Shown here in pieces: positions 9,901 to 17,105 of a stretch of DNA of 64,000 bases. Source of the DNA: W1P20-047 sp051878795 (GTDB lineage Bacteria > Actinomycetota > Coriobacteriia > Coriobacteriales > Eggerthellaceae). The notes below the pieces were generated by a model that was not told the DNA's origin, made no database searches, and saw nothing but the letters and a program-made list of their open reading frames with translations. Location: positions 1 to 64,000 of the forward strand of contig JBJEKU010000095.1 of the NCBI GenBank assembly GCA_051878795.1. Direction: 5' to 3'. Numbering within the stretch: position 1 is the first letter of the stretch; every line of letters begins with the position of its first letter. The position numbers and the translations under genes were made by a program.

Positions 9901-10329
9901 ATCGACAGTCACCAGCACGTCTGGAGACTCCTCCATCACGCGCTCTATCGCAGCTTCGGTGATACCGTAGCCCTCGTCCGACCTGCGGGGAATGAACGGG
10001 ACCGCATCAGCACCGAGCATACGGAGCCCGCGAGTCATCACCGCGGTCGCCGAGATGCCGTCCAGGTCGAAATCGCCGAATACGACGATGCGCCTCCCGG
10101 CGCGGATGGCGCCTTCCAGTCCTTCGACCACCCCGTCCATGCCGGGGATGTCGTACGGATTGCCCCAATCCCGGTCAAGGGAGGGGTGCAGGAATTCACG
10201 GGCAGCCTGGGGGGTGCATACCCCGCGCGCCACCAAGGTGGTTGCGATGAACCTGGGCAAGCCGAGACTGGTTTGCAATGCAGAAACGGCCTGATCGTCG
10301 GCCGGCAGGATGTTGAAGCGTGCAGACAT
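6991..10329 (-). CDS. recJ: RecJ exonuclease fused to a RecQ-like DEAH helicase
   Basis: One 1112-residue reading frame joins two DNA-repair enzymes. N-terminal RecJ: FGDFDLDGIS (about 75), VTVDCGIA, ITDHHEP (DHH motif, about 166), then DHHA1 with GWHEGVKGIVASRL and GGHEAAVGV, and an OB-like region to about residue 600; this is a 5'-3' single-strand DNA exonuclease. C-terminal RecQ-like helicase: ATGRGKS (Walker A, about 665), CDEAHH (motif II, about 770), LTATAN (motif III), STSAFGEGVNIP (about 920) and QMSGRAGRDG (motif VI, about 948). In E. coli RecQ and RecJ act together on stalled forks as separate proteins; here they are covalently joined. No RQC zinc cysteines are obvious. The start MSARFNILP (ATG at 10329) is chosen because family similarity begins there. 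Confidence 0.93.
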   Translation of the reverse strand: MSARFNILPADDQAVSALQTSLGLPRFIATTLVARGVCTPQAAREFLHPSLDRDWGNPYDIPGMDGVVEGLEGAIRAGRRIVVFGDFDLDGISATAVMTRGLRMLGADAVPFIPRRSDEGYGITEAAIERVMEESPDVLVTVDCGIACRDEVRILQRRGVEVFITDHHEPADLVPADVPVCDPKLDPESPQSILAGVGVALKVVQALGARFGQPHLWREYTDLAALGTIADLMPMKGDNRALVADGVARMNEAPRPCIAALLGCAGALDKPVAAVSLSFSIIPRLNAAGRMGDAQVSLDLLLSDDFGEAADKAEELEGINDRRRAIEAELVEIAMEQAVETYKGQRALVVSGDGWHEGVKGIVASRLVRTYGVPVILFTIDEDGQARGSGRSVGRVNLFKAVESCSDILTRFGGHEAAVGVTLPAERLAEFQDRLCEYMDSLPEENFHPRIAIDSCVDLSELTLENVALLDSLAPFGQENRQPCFLARDVLLTKARAVGAEKNHFSCMLTDGVNSVAGIMFHASDIDMLMRCDSVVNAAFEVQIDEWRGRKSVKAMIDSLAPVKMCGALEACLDLDRDSFVADLYACGDSVAAREAGGLDSGDGESTHELEQARDAWEARIAENPGSLRKQIVRALIGDGQLFRSQRQVLDALGRGDSVLTIMATGRGKSLTFQTFAAMQALSRHQASLLVYPLRALIADQAFHITRSLSRFGVTAEVLTGESAPDERRRIFEGLAGGRVDIVLTTPEFLDIHAEEFASSGRIGFLVCDEAHHIGLAKAGNRPSYARMGEVKQRLGNPAVLALTATANSDIARDIQESLGIKRRIFDESRRPNLKVEDRRGIKRRENYLANLIASGEKTVVYVNSRQQSVSLARQLRKMVPQMAPFIGFYNAGLSRDERKRVEEMFRDGDLQVLVSTSAFGEGVNIPDIRHVVLYHMPFNEIEFNQMSGRAGRDGKEAVVHFLFGQDDACINERLLFESTPDRDHMACVYRQLRSMQREAGPRPFDATIADIVAAINDNGGSQQTAPASVACAISVFRELGLVETSAVGDGARLRSIRVVDTGRKVELTDSVRYREGLDEMEIFHSFCQWVLASTQDELRNRIIAPILPEEL

Positions 10330-10428
10330 GTCGTGACCTATTCCATTGTGCGTTTTCTCGCCGCCTATTTTCTCACAAATCCCAACCGACGGCGCAACGC
10401 GGACGCGCAACCGGGTCCCCCTGTACCG

Positions 10429-10453
10429 AAAACGCACCTCGACGGGTGCGTTT
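10429..10453 (-). terminator. possible terminator between pth and recJ
   Basis: The arms AAACGCACC and GGTGCGTTT flank a 6-nt loop. On the minus strand the 3' arm runs into a TTTT tract (GCGTTTTCGG). It lies in the 202-nt gap between pth and recJ. The short T tract makes efficiency uncertain. Confidence 0.45.
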
Positions 10454-10531
10454 CCGTGTTTTTCCTATCCATTTAAGGGTAATTCCCGCCATCTAGGGAG
10501 CCCGGTCCCTTCGAAGCCCCGCCCGGTACGC

Positions 10532-11095
10532 TTAGTTGAAACGCGTCTGGGTCTTCTCGAGGCCGTTTTCCATCAGGAAGGGCACGGCCGAAGCCGCCTT
10601 ATCGCAGGAATAACGGAAGTCTTCCAGCTCCTCCCCACGCGGGCGCTTCAGCACGAAATCCGCAACGGGCATGCGTCCGGGAGGACGGCCGATCCCGCAG
10701 CGAACGCGGAACCAGTCGCGCGTTCCCAGCTTGTCGCAGATGGAACGCAGGCCGTTGTGCCCGGCGTGGCCGCCCCCGAATTTCACGCGGATACCTCCTG
10801 GCAGGATATCCAGATCATCGTGGATCACGATCAGGTGGTCGGGTTTGACGCCGTAGGCATTGCAGAGCTGCTTCACCGGTCCGCCCGAAAGGTTCATGAA
10901 GCTCTGGGGCTTCGCTAAGACCACGTCATCGCCGGCAAGGACGCCCTTTCCCGTCACGGCTCCGCATTCCGTCTTCCAATACCGCACCCCCGCTTCTTCG
11001 GCTAGCAAGTCGATTGCGTCGAAACCGGCATTGTGGCGGGTATGCTCGTATTCTTCCCCGGGATTCCCCAACCCCACGATGAGATAGAGCGCCAT
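10532..11095 (-). CDS. pth: peptidyl-tRNA hydrolase
   Basis: Releases tRNA from prematurely dropped peptidyl-tRNA by cleaving the ester bond; cytosolic. The 187-residue protein has the classic Pth residues: GLGNPG (substrate Asn), TRHNAGF (catalytic His), VIHDDLDI (Asp) and GHNGLRS (Asn). Length is typical. The start MALYLIVGLGN (ATG at 11095) follows AGGAGGCCCA; a longer upstream frame has no family similarity. It lies downstream of prs in the same direction, as in many Gram-positive genomes (glmU-prs-pth order). Confidence 0.96.
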   Translation of the reverse strand: MALYLIVGLGNPGEEYEHTRHNAGFDAIDLLAEEAGVRYWKTECGAVTGKGVLAGDDVVLAKPQSFMNLSGGPVKQLCNAYGVKPDHLIVIHDDLDILPGGIRVKFGGGHAGHNGLRSICDKLGTRDWFRVRCGIGRPPGRMPVADFVLKRPRGEELEDFRYSCDKAASAVPFLMENGLEKTQTRFN

Positions 11096-11175
11096 TGGGC
11101 CTCCTGTCAGATACCATACGAAGGCGGACCCGGCATACAACCGGATCCGCCGAAAACATTACGCTTGAAAACGTC

Positions 11176-12153
11176 CTACAGGGCGAAATCGGGATCGAAC
11201 AGCTCGGAAATGGAGCCGTTGGAATAAACCGCATCGATAGCACGTGCGAACAGAGGCGCCACGGACACGATCTTGATCTTACCGTTACGATGCTCTTCGG
11301 GCACCGGGATGGTGTTGCAGACCACAACCTCTTCGATGTCGGCATTTTCCAGGCGCTCGTATGCGGGGCCGGAGAAGACGGGATGGGTTGCGCAGACATA
11401 CACCTTGTCCGCACCGCGCGCCTTCAGAGTGGACACGGCTGCCACGATGGAGCCTGCGGTGTCGATCATGTCATCGTTCAGAATGCAGATCTTGCCTTCA
11501 ACATCGCCGATAAGCGCAGTGATGACGGCCTGGTTGTGCTTCGGGCGGCCCTTGTGCATGATCGCCAGGTCCGCACCCATGATATCGGCGAGTTTCTTCG
11601 CCGCTTTCGCGCGACCGAGATCGGGGCTGACGACGCACAGCCTCTCGGGATCGAAATTCTTGGCCTTGAAGTAATCCGCCATGATGTTCAATGCGGTCAG
11701 ATGATTCACGGGAATGTCGAAGAAGCCCTGGATCTGTCCCTGGTGCAGGTCGATGGTAATGATCCGACCTACGCCGGAGACGGACATCAGGTCCGCCACA
11801 AGCTTCGCGGTAATGGGCTCGCGCGCTGCCGCCTTGCGGTCCTGGCGGGAATAGCCGTAGTGAGTGACAACCGCGGTGATGGTGCGTGCGGACGCGCGCT
11901 TCGCGGCATCTGCCATGATGAGCAACTCCATGAGGGCGTCGTTGACATGCTCGCCAGCCACGGACTGGATCAGGAAGACGTCTGCACCGCGCACGCTTTC
12001 CAGATAACGCGCATAGATCTCGCCATTGGCAAACTTCTCCAAACGGACCTTGCCCAGGGAAATGCCCAGGCACTCGGCTACCTGATCGGCCAGTTCGGGA
12101 TTGCAGGAACCGGAAAAGACGGCCAGGGTCTTCTTCATTTCGTTGCTGATCAT
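11176..12153 (-). CDS. prs: ribose-phosphate pyrophosphokinase
   Basis: Makes PRPP from ribose 5-phosphate and ATP, the precursor of nucleotides, histidine, tryptophan and NAD. The 325-residue protein shows the type I features: GSCNPELADQVA at the N-terminus, ANGEIYARY, THYGYSRQDRK, and the PRPP-binding loop as LNDDMIDTAGS (usually VDDMIDTGGT, so one glycine is alanine here). The start at 12153 follows AGGGGAAAC. The small gap to glmU upstream (109 nt) may hold a promoter (TACAAT at 12197-12192), but no -35 is clear. PRPP links to the other biosynthesis genes nearby only in a general way. Confidence 0.96.
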   Translation of the reverse strand: MISNEMKKTLAVFSGSCNPELADQVAECLGISLGKVRLEKFANGEIYARYLESVRGADVFLIQSVAGEHVNDALMELLIMADAAKRASARTITAVVTHYGYSRQDRKAAAREPITAKLVADLMSVSGVGRIITIDLHQGQIQGFFDIPVNHLTALNIMADYFKAKNFDPERLCVVSPDLGRAKAAKKLADIMGADLAIMHKGRPKHNQAVITALIGDVEGKICILNDDMIDTAGSIVAAVSTLKARGADKVYVCATHPVFSGPAYERLENADIEEVVVCNTIPVPEEHRNGKIKIVSVAPLFARAIDAVYSNGSISELFDPDFAL

Positions 12154-12262
12154 GTTTCCCCTAACATCGAGGTGTTTTCCTTGCTTGGGCTATTGTAGCG
12201 CTCGGGGCAATCCCATTCTTTCGTCATCTGGGCTTTTTCTCGTCCCGAAATAAGCAAACAGC

Positions 12263-13612
12263 CTATTTATGCTGCGTCTTGATAATCTGGCGGGCACGGC
12301 CGAGTGCGAGGGCGCCATCGGGAACATCCGCGGTGATAACCGATCCCGCTCCCACCAGGGCGTCATCGCCGATGGTGACGGGAGCAACCATCATGGTGTC
12401 GCTTCCGATGAAGGTACGGTCTCCGATCACAGTCGGCCACTTGTTCTGGCCGTCGTAGTTGCAGGTGATGGACCCTGCGCCGATGTTCACGCCATCGCCC
12501 ATAGTAGTGTCGCCGATATAGCTGAGATGGGGTACCTTCGATCCCTTGCCGATGGTACTCTTCTTGATTTCCACATGGGTACCCGCCTTGGCACCTTCGC
12601 AAAGGCGCGTCTGGGGGCGCAGGTAGGCGCGGGGTCCGCAATGGCATCCATCCTCGATAACCGCCTCGACTGCAACGGTCTCATCGAGCACGCAATCATG
12701 GCCGACCGAAGTATCGGTCAATCGCGTGTTAGGGCCGATCACGGAACCGGAGGCGATGCTCGTCTTGCCCATGAGCATGGTCTGGGGCAGCAGCTCGACA
12801 TCCTGTTCGATGGCCACGCCGGGGCCGATCCAAACGGTTTCGGGATCGAGCATGGTCACGCCCGCGAGCATGAACCCGGTATTGATACGGCGCTGCATCG
12901 CCTTGGTTGCGGCGGAAAGCTGCAGACGGGTGTTGATGCCCAAGCATTCTTCGGGATCTTCGGCGCGAAGCGCCACCACCGAACGGCCATCCGCACGGGC
13001 GATGCCGATCACATCGGTCAGATAGAACTCGCCCTGGGCGTTCTCGTTGGAAACGCGGCTCAGGGCGTCGAAGAGGTGCTGCGCATCGAAGCAATAGAAA
13101 CCCGAGTTGCATTCGGTCACCGCAGCCTGTTCGGGGGTGCAGTCCTTCTGCTCGACGATGCATTCCACCTGGCCCTGGGCGTCGCGGATGATGCGTCCGT
13201 AGCCGAAGGGGTTTTCGGCCTCCATGGTGAGGACGGCAACTGCGGCGTCGGCTTCCTCGCGCGCCCTCGCCAAGGCGGCGATGGTCTCGGGTCTGATGAG
13301 CGGGCAGTCGCCGGAAAGCACCAGCAGGGACCCGGTCATGCCCTCGCAGGCCTCACGCGCGCTGTTCACTGCATCGGCTGTGCCGTTGCGCTGCTGCTGA
13401 ACCACGACTTGGGTATCATGCTCCACCAGCGGGCGGACCACATCGATGCCGTGTCCCAAGACACTGATGATGGTGCCCACACCCGCCTCGCGGGCAGCGT
13501 CGACCACCCAACGGACCAGGGGCTTGCCCAGGAGCTCATGGGCGACCTTGGGCTTTGCGGATTTCATGCGCGTGCCGGATCCGGCAGCAAGGATGATTGC
13601 GGAAGTTTCCAT
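12263..13612 (-). CDS. glmU: bifunctional UDP-GlcNAc pyrophosphorylase / GlcN-1-P acetyltransferase
   Basis: Acetylates glucosamine 1-phosphate and then transfers UMP to make UDP-GlcNAc, the precursor of peptidoglycan and wall polymers. The N-terminal uridyltransferase (about 1-230) begins METSAIILAAGSGTRMKS, with the GxGTxMxSxxPK nucleotidyltransferase signature. The C-terminal left-handed beta-helix (about 255-440) shows hexapeptide repeats and AGTHVEIKKSTIG. At 449 residues the length is normal. ATG 13612 is preceded by AAAGGTTGCC. It starts 20 nt after the CwlM-like gene, so the two are probably co-transcribed, and its product feeds MurA encoded at 52-53 kb. Confidence 0.96.
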   Translation of the reverse strand: METSAIILAAGSGTRMKSAKPKVAHELLGKPLVRWVVDAAREAGVGTIISVLGHGIDVVRPLVEHDTQVVVQQQRNGTADAVNSAREACEGMTGSLLVLSGDCPLIRPETIAALARAREEADAAVAVLTMEAENPFGYGRIIRDAQGQVECIVEQKDCTPEQAAVTECNSGFYCFDAQHLFDALSRVSNENAQGEFYLTDVIGIARADGRSVVALRAEDPEECLGINTRLQLSAATKAMQRRINTGFMLAGVTMLDPETVWIGPGVAIEQDVELLPQTMLMGKTSIASGSVIGPNTRLTDTSVGHDCVLDETVAVEAVIEDGCHCGPRAYLRPQTRLCEGAKAGTHVEIKKSTIGKGSKVPHLSYIGDTTMGDGVNIGAGSITCNYDGQNKWPTVIGDRTFIGSDTMMVAPVTIGDDALVGAGSVITADVPDGALALGRARQIIKTQHK

Positions 13613-13632
13613 GGCAACCTTTCGGGAAGGGA

Positions 13633-14529
13633 CTATTCGGAAAGAGCGACGCAGAGCGCGTCGAGCAAGGTGATTGCGAAATGCTGGGCGGAACGGCTTT
13701 CGCCCGCATCCTCCCACTGAGTGCCGGGTAGGCAGATGGATATACGCGGGGGAACCGCATTGGCCGCGCCGATCGCGCTTTTCAATCGAAGGCTCAGGGT
13801 TTCCTCGTCATCGAAGGTGACGAAGGGAACATTCTCGAAAGCCTGCTGCCGTTCGACCACGATATGCACGAGCAGCATATCGTCATCGGGCGCAACCAAC
13901 AGGGAATCGGCGCTGATGATCCTGGAAGCGGGATTGGTGGCGAGGGACAGATTGGACATGCGGGTTGCGACGGACCTGGCGAAGTCGTCGGTTCCGAACA
14001 GGCAGAGCGCGTTGTTCTCCAGCACATCCGCCGCGCGTGCAAAGCCCAAATGGGAGGCAACATGCGGCTCGCTTTTCCCCTGCCAGGAATGATGCAGGTT
14101 GTTGATGGCCCGGAAAGTCGCCGCACCGACGATGCCGTCTGTGGGAAGGCCCATGTTCATCTGGAATTTGCGCAGCGCATCTTCGGTATGCGCCCCGAAG
14201 ATGCCATCGGCACCGCCGCAGGGAAAGCCCAGCGCGCCCAGGGCGTTCTGGAGCTGCAGGACATCGTTTCCATGGAAATGGGGCATGCGCAGATACAGGG
14301 TGCGATCCCCCAAGCGGAAGGTCGCATCGATGAGCGCCGCCCACAGCCTATCGCCGACCTGCCTGCTTTCCGGAATGCCGGAGCTTCTGCAGAATGCAAG
14401 CAGGGCTTCTTCGGTTTCCTCGTCGAAAACTCCATTCACCTGGGAGGGGTTCAGGAAGCCCAGCTCGGCGAGCTTCCCCTGGACATCTTCGACCGCGGCA
14501 CCGGTATCGTTTTTCTGGATGATTTCCAT
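13633..14529 (-). CDS. CwlM-like peptidoglycan-binding protein with degenerate C-terminal domain
   Basis: A 298-residue protein without a signal peptide or membrane segment. Residues about 5-70 and 85-150 are two PG_binding_1 repeats. The linker LGDRTLYL, then GNDVLQLQNALGALGFPCG and DGIFGAHTEDALRKFQ, strongly resemble the N-terminal half of actinobacterial CwlM, where two such repeats precede an amidase_3 domain. Here the C-terminal 150 residues show no amidase_3 zinc ligands (no PGHGG, no SIHxN), so catalysis is unlikely. In mycobacteria cytoplasmic CwlM regulates MurA, so a regulatory role in wall synthesis is a reasonable inference, supported by the position directly upstream of glmU (20-nt gap). 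The start at 14529 follows AAGGCCA. Confidence 0.75.
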   Translation of the reverse strand: MEIIQKNDTGAAVEDVQGKLAELGFLNPSQVNGVFDEETEEALLAFCRSSGIPESRQVGDRLWAALIDATFRLGDRTLYLRMPHFHGNDVLQLQNALGALGFPCGGADGIFGAHTEDALRKFQMNMGLPTDGIVGAATFRAINNLHHSWQGKSEPHVASHLGFARAADVLENNALCLFGTDDFARSVATRMSNLSLATNPASRIISADSLLVAPDDDMLLVHIVVERQQAFENVPFVTFDDEETLSLRLKSAIGAANAVPPRISICLPGTQWEDAGESRSAQHFAITLLDALCVALSE

Positions 14530-14612
14530 TGGCCTTAAACCCTTCTACCTGAATCTCCAGGGAAATAATGCAAACACATGAAAGGAGCCCGCAGCGGAAA
14601 AGGCGGGCGCGG

Positions 14613-15683
14613 TTATATCAATCGGCTGACCGACCAGTCGGCCATGGAAACGAGCAGATCGCGGTACTGCGAAGGGGCGATTCGGGCAATCAGGTCCTCC
14701 TTGGCCCGATCCACGATTCCCTTGGCGTATTCCAGGGCGAAGCCGATGCTGCCCGATTCTGTCATAATGTCCACCGCTTCCTGCAGGACGGCGGCATCCT
14801 TTTCCTTGTTGGAAAGGATTTCGACCAGACGGTCACGACGGTCGGAATGCTGCAGTGCATGGACGACGACGAGGGTACGTTTCCCTTCGGTGATGTCGCT
14901 GCGGAAATCCTTCTTCTTCGCACCCTTTTCGCCCAACAGGTTGAGCAGGTCGTCCTGGATTTGGAAGGCAAGCCCGGCGGCAAGGCCGAAACTGCGCAGC
15001 GCCTCAACCTCCCTATCGCCGGCACCGCCCGCAATCGCCCCAACCACCAGGGGGACCGCAGCGGAATACTGCGCCGTCTTGCGGGTTGCCATGGTCAGAT
15101 AATCTTCCACTCCGATATCGTAGCGCCCATCGCGCGCCCAACCGATATCGAGCGCCTGGCCTTCGATGGTAGCGCGCGTCATGCGGGCGAGCTCCTTCAG
15201 GATGCGCACCTTGGTGGAATCGTCGAGCAGCCCATCTTCCAGGACGGTTTCCTCGACCATGCAGGAAAGCCCCAGGTCGCCCACGTTGATGGCAAGACCC
15301 AGGCCCAGGGAATGATGCAGGCAGGGTTCGCCGCGACGCAGCTCGCCTTCGTCGGCGATATCGTCATGCACGAGCGCTGCGGAATGGAAATGCTCGATCG
15401 CGGCGGCAGCCGAAAGCGCCCTGTCCACGTCGCCTCCGACAGCCTGGCAGGACGCGAACGCGATAAGGGGACGATGCCTCTTGCCTCCGTTCCGGCTATA
15501 GCGGATCCAGGGGTCGTAGAGGTATTCGTTGATGCCGGGATGGTCGGAGCGGACAATGAAGGAATTGACCAGATCGCCTACCTGCTCGGCATAGCGATCA
15601 AGATATTCGCCGAAGGATTCGGGGGTTTCCCCAACGGAATCGAACATCTCACGTACGCGGTTCGCCTTGCTCGCATCAGCCAT
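14613..15683 (-). CDS. polyprenyl (isoprenyl) diphosphate synthase
   Basis: A 356-residue trans-isoprenyl diphosphate synthase that condenses IPP with allylic diphosphates. The first aspartate-rich motif is HDDIADEGELRRG (about 105-117) and the GKRHRP lysine/arginine site is near 68. The second motif reads FQIQDDLLNLLGEKG (about 240-254), so DDxxD is DDxxN, seen in some long-chain and geranylgeranyl synthases. Chain length cannot be read reliably: the residues before the first motif (IEHFHSAALV) lack a large aromatic block, which suggests a long product such as a quinone side chain or other polyprenyl diphosphate. The start at 15683 has AAGGGG about 10 nt upstream. It lies first in the run polyprenyl synthase, CwlM-like, glmU. 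Confidence 0.9.
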   Translation of the reverse strand: MADASKANRVREMFDSVGETPESFGEYLDRYAEQVGDLVNSFIVRSDHPGINEYLYDPWIRYSRNGGKRHRPLIAFASCQAVGGDVDRALSAAAAIEHFHSAALVHDDIADEGELRRGEPCLHHSLGLGLAINVGDLGLSCMVEETVLEDGLLDDSTKVRILKELARMTRATIEGQALDIGWARDGRYDIGVEDYLTMATRKTAQYSAAVPLVVGAIAGGAGDREVEALRSFGLAAGLAFQIQDDLLNLLGEKGAKKKDFRSDITEGKRTLVVVHALQHSDRRDRLVEILSNKEKDAAVLQEAVDIMTESGSIGFALEYAKGIVDRAKEDLIARIAPSQYRDLLVSMADWSVSRLI

Positions 15684-15759
15684 ACCCCGACACCCCTTCG
15701 GCCGTCATCCAAACACGAGGGCGGCACGATGCGCACACCGCCCGCCCCTTGATTGCGAT

Positions 15760-15844
15760 TGGTAGGAGCGGTGGGGTTCGAACCCACATACCCGAAGGCG
15801 GCGGATTTTAAGTCCGCTGCGTCTGCCGATTCCGCCACGCTCCC
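15760..15844 (-). tRNA. tRNA-Leu (anticodon TAA)
   Basis: An 85-nt class II tRNA. The acceptor strand GGGAGCG pairs with CGCTCCT, followed by A and an encoded CCA. D arm GGCGGAATCGGCAGACGC is typical of tRNA-Leu, the anticodon loop is CTTAAAA (anticodon TAA), a variable arm follows (GCCTTCGGGTAT), and the T arm is GTGGGTTCGAACCCCAC. The first pair is a G-U wobble, slightly unusual. The encoded CCA argues for a functional gene. Confidence 0.96.
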
Positions 15845-15855
15845 ATAGTCCAGGA

Positions 15856-15866
15856 CAATGATACCA
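15856..15866 (-). promoter_or_regulatory. extended -10 promoter for tRNA-Leu
   Basis: The minus strand reads TGGTATCATTG, the same extended -10 as before lysC and gatC. The hexamer TATCAT (15863-15858) ends 13 nt before the mature tRNA 5' end, so transcription would begin about 7 nt upstream of it. No good -35 is seen. Confidence 0.65.
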
Positions 15867-16079
15867 AACAAGCACCCAGAATGGCGAAATTGCATATGCC
15901 CAGTTCAAAGCATGATTTCTTTGAATTCGGCATGGATGGCGGAAGATCGGACGCAGTATAGCGAACAAGTGTATTTCGTTTTCGGGGTCCTTTCCCTATT
16001 CTTGGCAAGATGCCGGCGGGCGGGTTTACGCGAAACCCGTTCGAACAGCTTGCCATTCGTGTTCGACGATCGCGTTTAT

Positions 16080-17024
16080 CTAGTCCGTGCAAGCCTGCTG
16101 CCGCGCCGCGTCCATGATCATGCCATGCAGAATGTCGTGCTCGCTTGCCGTAAAGCAATCCAAGCCGGCGCATTTCAGGATACTGCCCAGGATAATGGTG
16201 CCCGCAACGATAACGGGAGCACGGCCGGACTGCAGCCCCGCAACCTGGCATCGCTGCACGTTATCCAAAGCTGCGAGCTCGGCGGAGATCTCCGAAAGCC
16301 TCTCGGCGCTCATCCGTGCTCCATGGACCTGCGAGGAATCATAGGTTTCCATAGCCTTGTCGATGGAGATCATGCTCGTTGCCGTCCCTGCGACCGCCAC
16401 GATGCGCTGTGGACGGAAGCCTTGGATATCCAGCTCTTCGAAGAAGCGGCGGAACTGGGGCTCGAACCACTCGATTGCACAATCGAGCTGATCTTCCGTC
16501 GGCGGATCGGCCTTCAGGAAACGCTCGGTAACGCGACGGCAACCGATGTTGAAGGAATGCTTGGCGATAGGCTCGCTACCCCCGATTCCTGCAATGAGCT
16601 CGGTCGAGCCGCCCCCCACGTCGGCAACCAGGATGCTCTCCCCCGCAAAATCGGAAGATGCACCCGCAAAGGAGAGCGAAGCCTCCTTTTCCCCGGGGAT
16701 AACCGAAAGGTGCACCCCGCGCCGTTCCAGCATCGCGACGAAGTCGGCGGAATTGGACGCATCCCTGCTCGCCGACGTGGCCATCGCCACCACCTTGACC
16801 GGGTTGCCAGGAGAAGAGAAGCCCTCGATGGTTTCCATGAAGCAGGCGATCTGGGAATCTACGCGCTGCATGGCGCTATCCAGCAAGTATCCGTTCTCAT
16901 CGACATCCTGCCCCAGGTTCGTGATCGCACAGCTGCGGTGCAGCTCGGTCAGCTCGCCTTCGCGCACGTCGGCGACAAGCAGGCGGCAGGTCACGGTTCC
17001 GATATCGATTGCTGCAAACCTCAT
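16080..17024 (-). CDS. ppx: Ppx/GppA family exopolyphosphatase
   Basis: A 314-residue protein of the ASKHA fold that hydrolyses the terminal phosphate of polyphosphate or pppGpp. The family signatures are DIGTVTCRLLVADV at the N-terminus (phosphate 1 loop), SASRDASNSADF (near 85), EKEASLSF, and VADVGGGSTELI (phosphate 2 loop, about 137-148), with GTATSM near the C-terminal half. The length matches the short two-domain form found in actinobacteria, lacking the HD-like C-terminal domain of E. coli Ppx. The start at 17024 follows AAAGGGGAATCC. A terminator separates it from the divIC-like gene upstream. Choosing between polyphosphate and pppGpp as substrate is not possible from sequence. Confidence 0.92.
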   Translation of the reverse strand: MRFAAIDIGTVTCRLLVADVREGELTELHRSCAITNLGQDVDENGYLLDSAMQRVDSQIACFMETIEGFSSPGNPVKVVAMATSASRDASNSADFVAMLERRGVHLSVIPGEKEASLSFAGASSDFAGESILVADVGGGSTELIAGIGGSEPIAKHSFNIGCRRVTERFLKADPPTEDQLDCAIEWFEPQFRRFFEELDIQGFRPQRIVAVAGTATSMISIDKAMETYDSSQVHGARMSAERLSEISAELAALDNVQRCQVAGLQSGRAPVIVAGTIILGSILKCAGLDCFTASEHDILHGMIMDAARQQACTD

Positions 17025-17062
17025 GGATTCCCCTTTCGGATTCTTCCTTCCGTGTCCAAAGC

Positions 17063-17085
17063 AAAACGCCCCCGCGAAGAGGGCG
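17063..17085 (-). terminator. intrinsic terminator after divIC-like gene
   Basis: A 7-bp stem (CGCCCTC/GGGGGCG on the minus strand, one G-T pair) with loop TTCGC is followed by TTTTGC. It begins 21 nt after the divIC-like stop codon and before ppx. Confidence 0.8.
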
Positions 17086-17105
17086 CTTGGATGATCCCGA
17101 TCCGT

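Noticed and set aside
11105..11116. TGGTATCTG upstream of pth resembling the extended -10 motif
   Set aside because: The predicted transcript start would fall in the pth Shine-Dalgarno, leaving no room for initiation.
14587..14608. GCCCGC/GCGGGC hairpin after the polyprenyl synthase gene
   Set aside because: Six base pairs and no T run; the gap to the next gene is short and the two are probably co-transcribed.
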